Positions 38,389 through 47,107 of a stretch of 64,000 nt of DNA are shown here, one piece after another; the stretch's first letter is position 1; every line of letters starts with the position of its first letter. The notes under the pieces are model-generated. The model was not told where the DNA came from. It saw only the letters and a program-made list of their open reading frames with translations, and did no database searches. This DNA comes from Streptomyces resistomycificus (GTDB lineage: Bacteria > Actinomycetota > Actinomycetes > Streptomycetales > Streptomycetaceae). Location of the stretch: positions 62,001 to 126,000 of the forward strand of contig NZ_KQ948993.1 in assembly GCF_001514265.1 (NCBI RefSeq), given 5' to 3'. Both the position numbers and the translations under genes were made by a program.

Positions 38389-41300
38389 TCAGCCCGCCAC
38401 GTACACATCCTCGACGTAACGCCCGGCCTCCACCAGCCCGCCCAGCCACCGCTCGGCGGCCGCCTCGTCGGCGTCCGGCGTGCGCTCCCGGTACAGGGTA
38501 CGGAACGCCTCCCGCACCCCCGGCGCCATCCGTGCACCGTCACCGCAGACGTACACCCGGGCGCCCGCGTCGAGGAGTTCCCACACCTCGTCGGCCTCGG
38601 CGGCGATCCGGTGCTGCACGAAGGTCATCCCGCCCTGCGGGGCGGCGCTGAAGGCCGGGCGGAGCCGGACGGCTCCGGCGACCTCCGCGGCACGGAGTTC
38701 GTCGGCGTGCAGGAAGTCGGCGTCCGGGGCGTCGCAGCCGAAGTAGCAGAGTGCGGGCGGCAGTTGCTCACCCCTGGCCAGAGCGGCCGTCCGGTCGGCG
38801 ACGGCGCCGCGGAACGGGGCCAGACCGGTGCCCGCCGCGATCATGACGACCGGCCGGGAGTGGTCGACGCGGAAGGCCTCCCGGCAGGGCTGGATGCGGG
38901 CCGGCACGGTGTCCCCGGCATGGACGCCGGCGAGGTACGCGGAGCCGACACCCCGGTAGGTGCCGCTGCCGGAACGCGCGGGCGCCTCCAGGAGGGAGAC
39001 CATCAGGTCGATGTGCCCGGGGTCGGTCGCGGGCGAGGACGAGACCGAGTACTGGCGGGGGCGCATCGAGGTCAGGAGGTCGAGCAGGGCCGGCCAGTCG
39101 AGGGCACCGCGCAGGGCCGGGTGGGACTCGAAGATCTCCACGAGGGTGCGTGGGTCGTCGTCGCCCAGGGCCGCCAGCCGGGCCCGTTCCGGCGGGCACG
39201 GGTTGGCGGCGGCCAGCACGGACAACTGTCCGGCGGTCGGACGCTGCTGCAACTCGACGTGCCGGGTGAGTAGCTGACGTACGGTCAGGGGTCGGTCGAC
39301 GGCGAGGCCGTCGCGGCGCGGGCGGGCGGGGCGGATGTCCAGTACGGCGTCCAGGTCGACGCCGAGAGCGGCGGCGGCCCGCTCGACGAGGACCTTGTCG
39401 TTGGCCGGGAGCACGGTGACGTGGTCGGCCGTGCGGTAGGTGGTGCCGGACGGCAGGGCGAGCCGTACGAACCGCTTGAGGCGGGGATGGCCGGGGGCGG
39501 TGAGGTCGTAGGCCTCCGTCACGGTCATCGGGACCAGGTCGTGCCGCTCGGCCAGGGCGTCCAGCGGACCTCCGGTCAGCGTCCGGACCTCGTAGGCGGC
39601 CGTGGGCTCGGCCTCGGGGACCTCGGTGGCGTCCGGGTCGCCGTACTCCTCGAGGAGCGCGGCGCGCAGGCGGGCGATGAAGGCGCGGACGGTGCCGGTG
39701 AGGTCACCGGAGGCGTCGCCGGAGGCGCGCTCCAGCAGACGCGTGCCGCCGAGTTCGGCGAGGCGCTCGTCGACGCGGGTGGGGACGTGCTGGTAGGTGG
39801 CGGCCCAGTTGCGGTCGCCGACGCCGAGGACGGCGTAGGTGACGCCGGTCGCGTCGGTGGCTTCGTCCAGCCAGGCGGCGAACTGCCGTGCGTCGTCCGT
39901 TGGTTGCCCGTTGTAGGAGGCGGCGGTGATGACGACGGGGCGGTCCGTGGGCAGACCGTCCGGGTACGCGTCCAGGGGCGCGACCTCCGTCTCGCAGCCC
40001 AGGGCGGCGGCCTCGTCGGCGAGTTGGCCGGCGAAGTCGCGGCACGTGCCGTAGTTGCTGCCGTGCAGGAACAGGGCGCGGGTGCCGGGGAGCACCCGGG
40101 CGGGAAGGGCCGCGTCGGCGGTCGTGGTGTCCGGGGCCGCCTGGAGACCTCCCGGCAGGGGGGTGTGGGCGCGGTCGGCGGCGGTGCGCGGGGTCAGGGT
40201 GAGGGTGAAGCCGTCCGGCTTGAGGGTAAGTGCCTCCTTGACGGTGAGCCGGTAGTCGGCGTGGTCGTGCAGGCGGTAGCGGTGGACGAGCAGCGCGAGC
40301 AGCATGGTCGCCTCGTGGAGGGCGAACTGCCGCCCGATGCAGGCGCGTTCACCGGTTCCGAAGGGCTTGAAGGCGTGCGGCGAGCGGGCGGCCTCCGCCT
40401 CGGGCGTGAACCGGGAGGGGTCGAACAGCCCGGGGTTGTCGCCCCAGACCGGCTGCCGGTGCAGCATCGGGGCGACCACGGTCAGGGCCTGTCCGGCGCG
40501 CAGCGGGATCCGGCCGCCCAGCACGGTGTCCTCGCGGGCCTGGCGGCTGAAGGCGGCGGCGGTGGGCCACAGCCGGAGCGCCTCGTTGAGGACCTGACGG
40601 GTGTAGGTGAGCCGTCCGACCTCGTCGAAGGTCGGCTCGGGGTCGGCGGTGTCGCCCCACATCGCGTCCACCTCGCGCTGTACCAGCCGGAGCACGGCCG
40701 GGTGCTTGGTGAGGTAGTACATCGCGAAGGACATCGCGCCGGAGGTGGTCTCGTGCCCGGCGATCAGGAAGGTGATCACCTGGTTGCGGATGTTGGTGGT
40801 GTCGAGGGTGGTGCCGTCGGCGGGGTGGGTGGCGCTGAGCATGAGGCCGAGGAGGTCGTCGGTGCCGGTCTCGCCGGCGGCCACCCGGGCGCTGATCACG
40901 TCGTCCACGACCTGCGCGAGGTGGGCGGCGTCCGTGCGGAAGGCCTCGTCCTGGGCCGCGTAGTCTCCGCCCGGCGTGCGGGCCAGGCGGGTCATCGCCC
41001 ATTCCAGGCAGCGCACCATCGACTCGACGAAGGGGTGGGGCTCGTCCCGGTCGAAGGAGCCGAAGTCGTAGCCGAACCCGGCGAGGCCGATGGTGTCGAG
41101 CGTCATCCGGGTCATGTCGTCGGGGATGTTCACCGGCCGCCCGCCGCCCGCGGCCCGGTCCCAGGAGCCGATGAGCCGGCGGGCGACGTCCAGCATCACC
41201 GGGTGGTAGGTGCGCATCGAGCCCAACGCGAAGGCGGGCATCAGGATGTCGTGGGCCTTGGCCCAGTTGGGCTCGTCGTTGTACGCGGTGAACAGTCCGT

Positions 41301-41559
41301 CGGCGGCGAACTCACGCACGTTCTCCAGCGCGGGGCCGACGGCCTTGGCGAACCGGCTCTCGTCGGCGAGCTCCGTGACGAGGTCGAGGTCGGCGACGAA
41401 GGTGACGTCCCGTCCGTGCAGCCGCCGCGTGAGCACGGAGCCGTGCTCCCGCATCAGCCCCATGATCTGCTGGAGGGGCGTGCGGCCGGGGCCGGTGGCG
41501 GAGATGTCGACGAGGGGGACGCCGGGGAGGGAGGGTGCGGTCTGCGCGGTGGGGGGCAT
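38389..41559 (-). CDS. Self-sufficient P450-reductase fusion (CYP102/BM3 type)
   Basis: A 1056-residue fusion. The P450 domain (1-470) has FLIAGHETTSGAMSFAMYYL, VLNEALRLWPTAAAFSR (intact ExxR) and FKPFGTGERACIGRQFALHE (heme Cys near residue 405). An FMN domain starts ALFLHGSNYGTCRDFAGQLA. The FAD/NADPH part has RPRQYSVSSSPATDPGH, MIAAGTGLAPFRG, CYFGCDAPDADFLH and ARVYVCGDGARM, ending YVEDVYVAG. Family members hydroxylate fatty acids with NADPH and need no partner. No strong ribosome site precedes ATG 41559. It is divergent from a PAS-LuxR regulator, a likely lipid sensor. Confidence 0.93.
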   Translation of the reverse strand: MPPTAQTAPSLPGVPLVDISATGPGRTPLQQIMGLMREHGSVLTRRLHGRDVTFVADLDLVTELADESRFAKAVGPALENVREFAADGLFTAYNDEPNWAKAHDILMPAFALGSMRTYHPVMLDVARRLIGSWDRAAGGGRPVNIPDDMTRMTLDTIGLAGFGYDFGSFDRDEPHPFVESMVRCLEWAMTRLARTPGGDYAAQDEAFRTDAAHLAQVVDDVISARVAAGETGTDDLLGLMLSATHPADGTTLDTTNIRNQVITFLIAGHETTSGAMSFAMYYLTKHPAVLRLVQREVDAMWGDTADPEPTFDEVGRLTYTRQVLNEALRLWPTAAAFSRQAREDTVLGGRIPLRAGQALTVVAPMLHRQPVWGDNPGLFDPSRFTPEAEAARSPHAFKPFGTGERACIGRQFALHEATMLLALLVHRYRLHDHADYRLTVKEALTLKPDGFTLTLTPRTAADRAHTPLPGGLQAAPDTTTADAALPARVLPGTRALFLHGSNYGTCRDFAGQLADEAAALGCETEVAPLDAYPDGLPTDRPVVITAASYNGQPTDDARQFAAWLDEATDATGVTYAVLGVGDRNWAATYQHVPTRVDERLAELGGTRLLERASGDASGDLTGTVRAFIARLRAALLEEYGDPDATEVPEAEPTAAYEVRTLTGGPLDALAERHDLVPMTVTEAYDLTAPGHPRLKRFVRLALPSGTTYRTADHVTVLPANDKVLVERAAAALGVDLDAVLDIRPARPRRDGLAVDRPLTVRQLLTRHVELQQRPTAGQLSVLAAANPCPPERARLAALGDDDPRTLVEIFESHPALRGALDWPALLDLLTSMRPRQYSVSSSPATDPGHIDLMVSLLEAPARSGSGTYRGVGSAYLAGVHAGDTVPARIQPCREAFRVDHSRPVVMIAAGTGLAPFRGAVADRTAALARGEQLPPALCYFGCDAPDADFLHADELRAAEVAGAVRLRPAFSAAPQGGMTFVQHRIAAEADEVWELLDAGARVYVCGDGARMAPGVREAFRTLYRERTPDADEAAAERWLGGLVEAGRYVEDVYVAG

Positions 41560-41638
41560 GGCGCGACAACTGCCTTTCGCGGTACGGAAGTACTGCGTCC
41601 AGGTTGGTCCACCGGCCCTGCCGGTCCGCGCCGCTCCC

Positions 41639-41654
41639 CTACATGATTGTGTAG
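41639..41654. promoter_or_regulatory. Dyad in the P450/PAS-LuxR divergent spacer
   Basis: CTACA-TGATTG-TGTAG lies in an AT-richer patch midway between the two start codons. It may be an operator; on the lower strand TACACAAT could also serve as a -10-like sequence for the P450 gene. Confidence 0.45.
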
Positions 41655-41709
41655 TACATCCGGGCGCGCAGGCCTTGCGGCGGGTGGCCCGCCGTGGCAG
41701 GAGGTACGG

Positions 41710-42360
41710 GTGGAGGGGGATCGGCGGGAGGCCGTGACCTGGCGCAACCGCGCCCTGATGCTCTTCGACCGGGTCTCGGTGCCGGTCGCGGTGTGCGACG
41801 TGTACGGCGCCGTCCTGCTGGCCAATCCGGCGATGGCGGCGGAGTGCGGGGTGGCCCCGGGGCGGCTGCGCGGCCGGGACGTGCTGGAGGTGTTCCGCCC
41901 GCAGCAGGCGACGCAGGTGGAGCGGATCGCACAGGCGCTCAGGCTGCGGCACCGGTCGCGCTACCAGGTGTCGGTGTGCTGGGCGGCGCCCGGCGGTGCG
42001 CAGCGCTTCGGGGAGCTGACGGCGGACCCGGTGAGCGACACGGTCGAGGAGACCCCCGCGCTGCTGGTGATGCTGCGGGTGCTGGGCGAGCGCGAGCCGC
42101 ATGCGCCCGCGGAGGCGCCGGCCCGGGTGACGTCGGCGGAGGCCCGCATCCTGGCGCTGCTCGCGGGTGGCGCGACCACGGCACGGGTGGCCCGCGAGAC
42201 CGGGCTCACGACCGACGGCGTCACCTACCACCTGCGGCGCCTGTCCGCCCGCTGGGACGCGGCGAACCGAACGGAACTGGTGGCCCGGGCCTACGCGTTG
42301 GGCGTACTGGCCTCGGGCACGTGGCCACCGACGCCTGCGCTTGCACCGTCGGCGGACTAG
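41710..42360 (+). CDS. PAS-LuxR transcriptional regulator
   Basis: A 216-residue protein. A PAS domain (FDRVSVPVAVCDVYGAVLLA then NPAMAAECGVAPGRLRGRDV) precedes a LuxR/GerE helix-turn-helix (ARILALLAGGATTARVARET, GLTTDGVTYHLRRLSARWDA, TELVARAYALGVL). GTG 41710 has AGGAGG 5 bases upstream. Divergent from the CYP102 fusion and likely its regulator; in other bacteria CYP102 genes are induced by fatty acids. Similar to PAS-LuxR pathway regulators but without a cluster here. Confidence 0.88.
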   Translation: MEGDRREAVTWRNRALMLFDRVSVPVAVCDVYGAVLLANPAMAAECGVAPGRLRGRDVLEVFRPQQATQVERIAQALRLRHRSRYQVSVCWAAPGGAQRFGELTADPVSDTVEETPALLVMLRVLGEREPHAPAEAPARVTSAEARILALLAGGATTARVARETGLTTDGVTYHLRRLSARWDAANRTELVARAYALGVLASGTWPPTPALAPSAD

Positions 42361-42551
42361 GGCCTGTCGTTCGGATCATGCCGACCAGAGCGGGGCGGTG
42401 CCTCCCAGCCGGCCTGATCCAGACAACAGGCCCTGGCCGGCTCCGGAAACGTCCCGATTCCACCCGAACACGCCGGGCCCGCAAGCTCCGGCGCTCCCGG
42501 CACCAGGCCTCCCCGGCGCCTCACGTCCCGCACCGGCGCCGACCGGCCGCA

Positions 42552-42635
42552 GCCCAACGGCTCGGCTGCGCGCAGCACGGAGCGCAGCCGGGCACGCGCA
42601 GCACGGAGCGCAGCCGGGCAGCCGAGCCGTTGGGC
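42552..42635. repeat. Inverted repeat enclosing a 25-base direct duplication
   Basis: Arms GCCCAACGGCTCGGCTGC (42552-42569) and GCAGCCGAGCCGTTGGGC (42618-42635) are perfect inverses over 18 bp. Between them a 25-base unit (starting GCGCAGCACGGAGCGCAGCC) occurs twice, at 42570-42594 and 42596-42620, identical, with the second copy running into the right arm. It lies in a gene-free stretch (42361-42745) between the convergent PAS-LuxR and DUF3626 genes, so it can act as a bidirectional terminator. Confidence 0.8.
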
Positions 42636-42745
42636 AGAGACCCCCTCCCCCTCCCTCCGGCCCGTCGCGCGTCCTCCGCCCCGCGCCCTCCGGAACCGCC
42701 GGAACACACCTCGCCCCCGCGCCCCCGGCACCCCCAAGACCACTC

Positions 42746-43645
42746 CTACGCCACAGGCCGCCCGACACGCTCCGCCCCGCCACCGACACAGGCCGTCCCC
42801 GCCCCCTCCGGCGCCCCGAAGCGGGCCAGGGTGTGCCAGATCATCTTCAGGTCCTGAAGCTCGTAGCGGCCCGTGCGGGCCGCGTCGCCGATGATGCGCG
42901 GGTCCAGGTGGCCGTCCTCGGCGAGGTGGGCGCCGAGGTCGGCGTACCGCTGCCCGCGGTAGTCGGCGTGCTGGTGAAGCCGTGCCACGGTGATCCGGTA
43001 GCCGGGGTGCCATTCGACGGCACAGGGCAGCAGGCGGGCCGCCGACTCGACGGGAGTGCCGCGGTAGCTCGCGTCGAGGACCAGCGCCTCGACGTCCCGG
43101 ACGAGGTCGACGCCGCCGTGCACCTGGGTCTCGACGTAGTCGTTGAGGGCGTCCTGTGCGTCGGCCTCGGCCAGCGCGATCAGGGACATGCCCGCGGCGA
43201 CTCCGAAGTCGGCCGGCTCGGCCGCGCTGTCGGGGTAGCAGAAGGTGGCGCGGGCGAGGGTGGCGCCGGTGAGACGGAAGTGGGAGGAGCCGAACCTCGG
43301 GGCCGCGCCCACGACTTGGCGGCGGAAGTCGAGGGCGCCGTACACCGGCCGGTCCAGGGCGGGGGCGTCGTCGTAGACCCCGCCGAAGATCCGGCTCTCC
43401 CAGCGCCACCGGTCCCCGCCCGGGGGCGCGGTCAGACCGCCGTTTCCGGTGCCCGTCACGAACTGCGAGTGATACGCGCCGTCCTGGGCGAGCGCCCGCA
43501 GGATGGGCAGCCCGCGCCCGAGCCGGTCCGGGTGGAAGTTCAGCGTGATGCGCAGATCGGATGGGACGGGCGGCCCCTCGGAGCGTGCCGCCACATGCAG
43601 CAGCGCGGCCCGTGCCCGCGCCGAGCCCACGTCCTGGAAATCCAC
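42746..43645 (-). CDS. DUF3626 family protein
   Basis: A 299-residue protein with the DUF3626 pattern: ITLNFHPDRLGRGLPILRAL, AYHSQFVTGTGNGGLTAPPG, RWRWESRIFGGVYD, ALDFRRQVVGAAPRFGSSHF and DVEALVLDASYRGTPVE. Conserved His (NFHPDR) and Asp/Glu residues suggest a metal or hydrolase site, but activity is unknown. GTG 43645 is preceded by GGGGAGAGG; a longer start at 43684 is possible. It is divergent from the FusB-type gene. Confidence 0.85.
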   Translation of the reverse strand: MDFQDVGSARARAALLHVAARSEGPPVPSDLRITLNFHPDRLGRGLPILRALAQDGAYHSQFVTGTGNGGLTAPPGGDRWRWESRIFGGVYDDAPALDRPVYGALDFRRQVVGAAPRFGSSHFRLTGATLARATFCYPDSAAEPADFGVAAGMSLIALAEADAQDALNDYVETQVHGGVDLVRDVEALVLDASYRGTPVESAARLLPCAVEWHPGYRITVARLHQHADYRGQRYADLGAHLAEDGHLDPRIIGDAARTGRYELQDLKMIWHTLARFGAPEGAGTACVGGGAERVGRPVA

Positions 43646-43730
43646 TGGCCTCTCCCCCTCGCGCCCGCCTACCCTGGCGGCCAAACCTAATACCCCTAGG
43701 TTTCAGCTTGCGACACCCAGGAGACTCACC

Positions 43731-44225
43731 ATGAGATCACTCACCGAGCACGACATCCGCAACTCGTTCGTGAACTGCTCGAAGGGCGAGGCGAAGCGGC
43801 TGGCCGTGCCCCGGGATCTCGACGAACGCCCGTGGGACGACCTGGACTTCCTCGGCTGGCGTGATCCGGGAGCCCCCGACCGCAGCTTTCTCGTCACCGA
43901 GCGGTCCGGCGAACTCGTCGGCGTCACCCTGCGGTTCCCGTCCTCCAGGCGCGGCTTCCTGCACCGCAGCATGTGTTCCCTGTGTCTGACCACGCACCCG
44001 GGCGGCGGTGTCTCGCTGATGACCGCCCGCAAGGCCGGCACGGCGGGCCGCGAGGGCAACTCGGTGGGCGTCTACATGTGCACCGACCTGGCGTGTTCCC
44101 TCTACCTGCGCGGCAGGAAGGCCCTGGAGTCCGGGTCCCGCTTCGAGGAGAGCCTCACCCTGGAGCAGCAGATCGACCGGACGAGGGCCAATCTGGCCGC
44201 CTTCCTGGACACGCTGTACGCCTGA
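43731..44225 (+). CDS. FBP-domain protein (FusB-type, EF-G-binding zinc finger)
   Basis: A 164-residue protein of the FBP/FusB class. MRSLTEHDIRNSFVNCSKGE is the N-terminal signature. A treble-clef zinc site is formed by MCSLCLTTHPGGG and YMCTDLACSLYLRG (four Cys). Staphylococcal FusB binds EF-G and frees it from fusidic acid on the ribosome. Actinobacterial homologues are widespread and their native role is unclear. A Tet(M)-type EF-G paralogue is encoded 16 kb away, but there is no direct link. Confidence 0.87.
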   Translation: MRSLTEHDIRNSFVNCSKGEAKRLAVPRDLDERPWDDLDFLGWRDPGAPDRSFLVTERSGELVGVTLRFPSSRRGFLHRSMCSLCLTTHPGGGVSLMTARKAGTAGREGNSVGVYMCTDLACSLYLRGRKALESGSRFEESLTLEQQIDRTRANLAAFLDTLYA

Positions 44226-44233
44226 CCCGTCGG

Positions 44234-45586
44234 CTACCGGTCCCGCAGCCGCGCCGCCGCCACCTCGTGCAGGTGGACCAGGACGTCGTAGCTGCGGGCG
44301 AGCGCGATGTCGTACGGGCCGTCGGGATAGGCCGTGCCGATGCCGCGCGTCGGCCGGGCCCGGCGCAGCCACTCCCCGGCCGGTGATCCGGTGACGCGCA
44401 GGTCGAGTACGTAGTCCCGGTGCCCTACCCGGTCCAGGGTCCGCTCGTTGCTTCCGGGGCCCGCCGGGCCCAGCGTCCAGCGTCGGACGACGGTGTCGTC
44501 CCGGCCGGTGGCCAGGAACGACCCGTGGTCGAAGCTCAGGCCCACGTTCACGTACCTCGCGCCGAGGCTGTCGCGCAGGAAGGCGCCCTGCACCTTCGGG
44601 ATGGCGGCGGGGTTCTCCGGTACGTAGCCGACGTGGTTGTTGTGCGCCGACAGCAGGACCTTGCCGCCGGTGTGCCGGTGCCACCAGACGACGTTGGCGG
44701 CCATCGCCCCGTCCCGATAGCGCATGGCCTCGGCGATCTGCGCGGGGTCCTCGAAGTCGAAGGCGTACTGCCGGGCTGTCTGATCGATGGCGGTGGCGCT
44801 CTGCAGAGCCCGGTCGTACGCCCGTCGGCCGCTCCTGCCCGGCCCCTGATCTCCGATCAGTCGCAGCGCCTCGCCCGTGCGAGCGGCCCTCTCCATGCGC
44901 TCGGCGTACGGCGCGTCCAGGTACTGCTCGATGTACGTCCCCGTCGGCACGGTGGGCCGCAGGCCGCGGTAGAGCTCGGCGAGGCGGGCACTCGCCCCGG
45001 GATGCGCGGCGGCCACGTACGCCTCGACCGCGTCGTAGGACTCGGGGCCCGACCAGGCGATGTCGTCGCCCATGAAGCGGACGGGGTCGCCCGGGTGGCG
45101 GACGTTGTAGGTCCGCATCCACTCCACGAGCCTCAGGTAGTCGGTGTTGTTCCACCACTGGTAGTCGCGCTGGAACTCGTCGCGCATGATGCGCCGTGGG
45201 TCGCCCTCGCCGTTCAGGACGTAGCGGTCGAGGCGCAGGCCGGTGCTCCAGGGGACCTCCAGGGCGAAGGTGCGGAAGCCCTTCTCCTCGACCAGGTGCC
45301 GGAAGACGCGGTCCTTCAGAGCGAAGAAGTCGTGCGAGCCGTGGGTGGCCTCGCCCAGGCCGACGACCCGGGCGTCGCCGATCATGCGGCCGAGGGAGCG
45401 CAGATCGCGACTGTCGCCGCCCGGTTCGACGGTGCGCAGGGGGTGGGCGGCGCGGTCGAGTGCCCCGACCACGGCCGAGGCCGGGGCGGTGGTCGCGGCA
45501 TTCGCCGTGGCCGGGGCGCCGGCCGGCACGACGGTGCCGAGGGTGACGAGCAGGGTCAGGAGTGAGCCGGTCCGTTGCCATGTCAT
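44234..45586 (-). CDS. Secreted erythromycin esterase-like protein
   Basis: A 450-residue protein with a signal peptide (MTWQRTGSLLTLLVTLGTVV, cleavage near ANA). The EreA-like fold carries VVGLGEATHGSHDFFALKDR (catalytic His), FALEVPWSTGLRLDRYV, WWNNTDYLRLVEWMRTYN, and KVLLSAHNNHVGY. In EreA/EreB proteins these His and Glu residues hydrolyse macrolides. Most chromosomal members have other unknown substrates. A start at 45694 would precede the signal peptide with 36 residues and is unlikely. Confidence 0.87.
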   Translation of the reverse strand: MTWQRTGSLLTLLVTLGTVVPAGAPATANAATTAPASAVVGALDRAAHPLRTVEPGGDSRDLRSLGRMIGDARVVGLGEATHGSHDFFALKDRVFRHLVEEKGFRTFALEVPWSTGLRLDRYVLNGEGDPRRIMRDEFQRDYQWWNNTDYLRLVEWMRTYNVRHPGDPVRFMGDDIAWSGPESYDAVEAYVAAAHPGASARLAELYRGLRPTVPTGTYIEQYLDAPYAERMERAARTGEALRLIGDQGPGRSGRRAYDRALQSATAIDQTARQYAFDFEDPAQIAEAMRYRDGAMAANVVWWHRHTGGKVLLSAHNNHVGYVPENPAAIPKVQGAFLRDSLGARYVNVGLSFDHGSFLATGRDDTVVRRWTLGPAGPGSNERTLDRVGHRDYVLDLRVTGSPAGEWLRRARPTRGIGTAYPDGPYDIALARSYDVLVHLHEVAAARLRDR

Positions 45587-45801
45587 GGTCCAAGGCTGTG
45601 CGTCACCGGCGGGCCGGGACCATCCGGCGGTCCACCGGATCGGGGGTGCGGACAGCCACGGGGCGCGCGGGGGGTTTTCCTCATGATCGGGCACCCTGCC
45701 CGCCCGGCGGCGAAGCGGAATGACAAACTACGTTTCCTTGCGGACAGTTGCAGTCCTCAATGAGTACCGTCGGAACATCCGTGGAAGGGAACAGCGCGAC
45801 G

Positions 45802-47055
45802 ATGCGAGACGTACGTGAATGGACGACGCCCCTGGTGCGCTTGGCGAAACGGCACCGGGACCCCGTCGTCGTCCAGGCGCTGCGTTCGTCGGCGGCGGCG
45901 ACCCTCGCGTACGTCATCGCGCTGCGCCTGAGCCCCGAGGCGGCGCCGCTCACCGCGCCGCTGACCGCGCTGCTGGTCGTCCAGGTCACCCTCTACTCCA
46001 CCCTCACCACCGGTATCCGCCGGGTGAACTCCGTGGTGGCGGGCGTTCTCGTCGCCATCGCCTTCAGCCTGCTGGTGGGACTGACCTGGTGGAGCCTCGG
46101 GCTGCTGATCGTGGCGGCGCTGGCCGTCGGGCATCTGGTGCGGGTCGACGAGTTCGTGCCCGAGGTGGCGATCAGCGCGATGCTGGTGCTCGGTGTGACG
46201 ACCGTCGGGGACACCGCCTGGGCGCGGGTGCTGGAGACGCTGATCGGCGCGGTGGTCGGCCTCGGCTGCAACCTGCTGCTCGCTCCTCCGGTGTGGGTGG
46301 GCGAGGCCGGGGAGTCCATCGAGGGGCTGGCCCGGCGGATGCGGCAGCTGATGCTGAGCATGGGCGAGGAGGCCGCGGGCCGTACCCCCGTCGAGTCGGC
46401 GACGGCCCGGCTGTACGAGGCGCGCCGGCTCGACCACGACATCGTCGAGGTGGACGCGGCGCTGCGGCAGGCCGAGGACAGTCTGCGGCTCAATCCGCGT
46501 GTCAAGGAGGGGCTGCTGCACCGGGTCGTGCTGCGCACCGGCCTGGACACGCTGGAGATCTGCACGGTCGTCCTGCGGGTCCTGGCGCGCACCTTCACCG
46601 ACCTCGCGAAGGAGCGCGATCCCGATGCCCTGTTCGCGTCGGAGACGGGCGCCGCCGTGGAGCGGCAGCTGTCGGAGATCGGCGACGCCGTGGTCAGTTT
46701 CGCGGTCCTGGTCACCACCCCGGTGAGTGTGAACGCCGATGCGGCGGAGTCCCGGCTGACCGCCGAACTGCGACAGGCCGCCGCCACCCGCGACAAGCTG
46801 GCACAGCTCCTCCTGGACGAGGCCCGGCGCGACGCCGGGCAGTGGCAGCTGCACGGCGCCGTCCTCACCGAGGTGAACCGGATCCTCGACGAGCTCGACA
46901 CCGAGCACCGCTCGCGCCGCCTCCTGGAGGAACTCGACCGCGTCTCCCGTGAGCAGCGCGAACGCATGCCGCGGCTCACCCGGCTGCGGGAGAGCCTGCG
47001 CGTGCCCGCGCAACTGCGACGGAACCGCGAGGCCACCGAGCGGCGTTCAAGGTGA
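45802..47055 (+). CDS. Second FUSC-family membrane protein
   Basis: A 417-residue protein resembling the product of 33387-34568. The membrane half contains SSAAATLAYVIALRLSPEAA, LTALLVVQVTLYSTLTTGIR (VQxTLYS motif) and VAISAMLVLGVTTVGDTAWA. The cytoplasmic half is helical, ending in Arg-rich sequence. GGAAGGG lies 11 bases before ATG 45802; ATG 45760 and an earlier TTG have no ribosome site. Likely an exporter of aromatic or similar acids. Confidence 0.87.
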   Translation: MRDVREWTTPLVRLAKRHRDPVVVQALRSSAAATLAYVIALRLSPEAAPLTAPLTALLVVQVTLYSTLTTGIRRVNSVVAGVLVAIAFSLLVGLTWWSLGLLIVAALAVGHLVRVDEFVPEVAISAMLVLGVTTVGDTAWARVLETLIGAVVGLGCNLLLAPPVWVGEAGESIEGLARRMRQLMLSMGEEAAGRTPVESATARLYEARRLDHDIVEVDAALRQAEDSLRLNPRVKEGLLHRVVLRTGLDTLEICTVVLRVLARTFTDLAKERDPDALFASETGAAVERQLSEIGDAVVSFAVLVTTPVSVNADAAESRLTAELRQAAATRDKLAQLLLDEARRDAGQWQLHGAVLTEVNRILDELDTEHRSRRLLEELDRVSREQRERMPRLTRLRESLRVPAQLRRNREATERRSR

Positions 47056-47107
47056 CGAGTCCACTCGAGGCGTCGTGCCTCCGGGGACCGGCGAAGGGGG
47101 CGGGACA

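Noticed and set aside
39421..41646. 741-residue + strand frame opposite the P450-reductase fusion
   Set aside because: Shadow: long Gly/Val/Glu/Arg-rich frame with no domain, opposite a strongly conserved enzyme.
42361..42745. Extra gene between the PAS-LuxR and DUF3626 genes
   Set aside because: All frames here are repeat-derived or shadows, and the interval is explained by the hairpin with tandem repeats.
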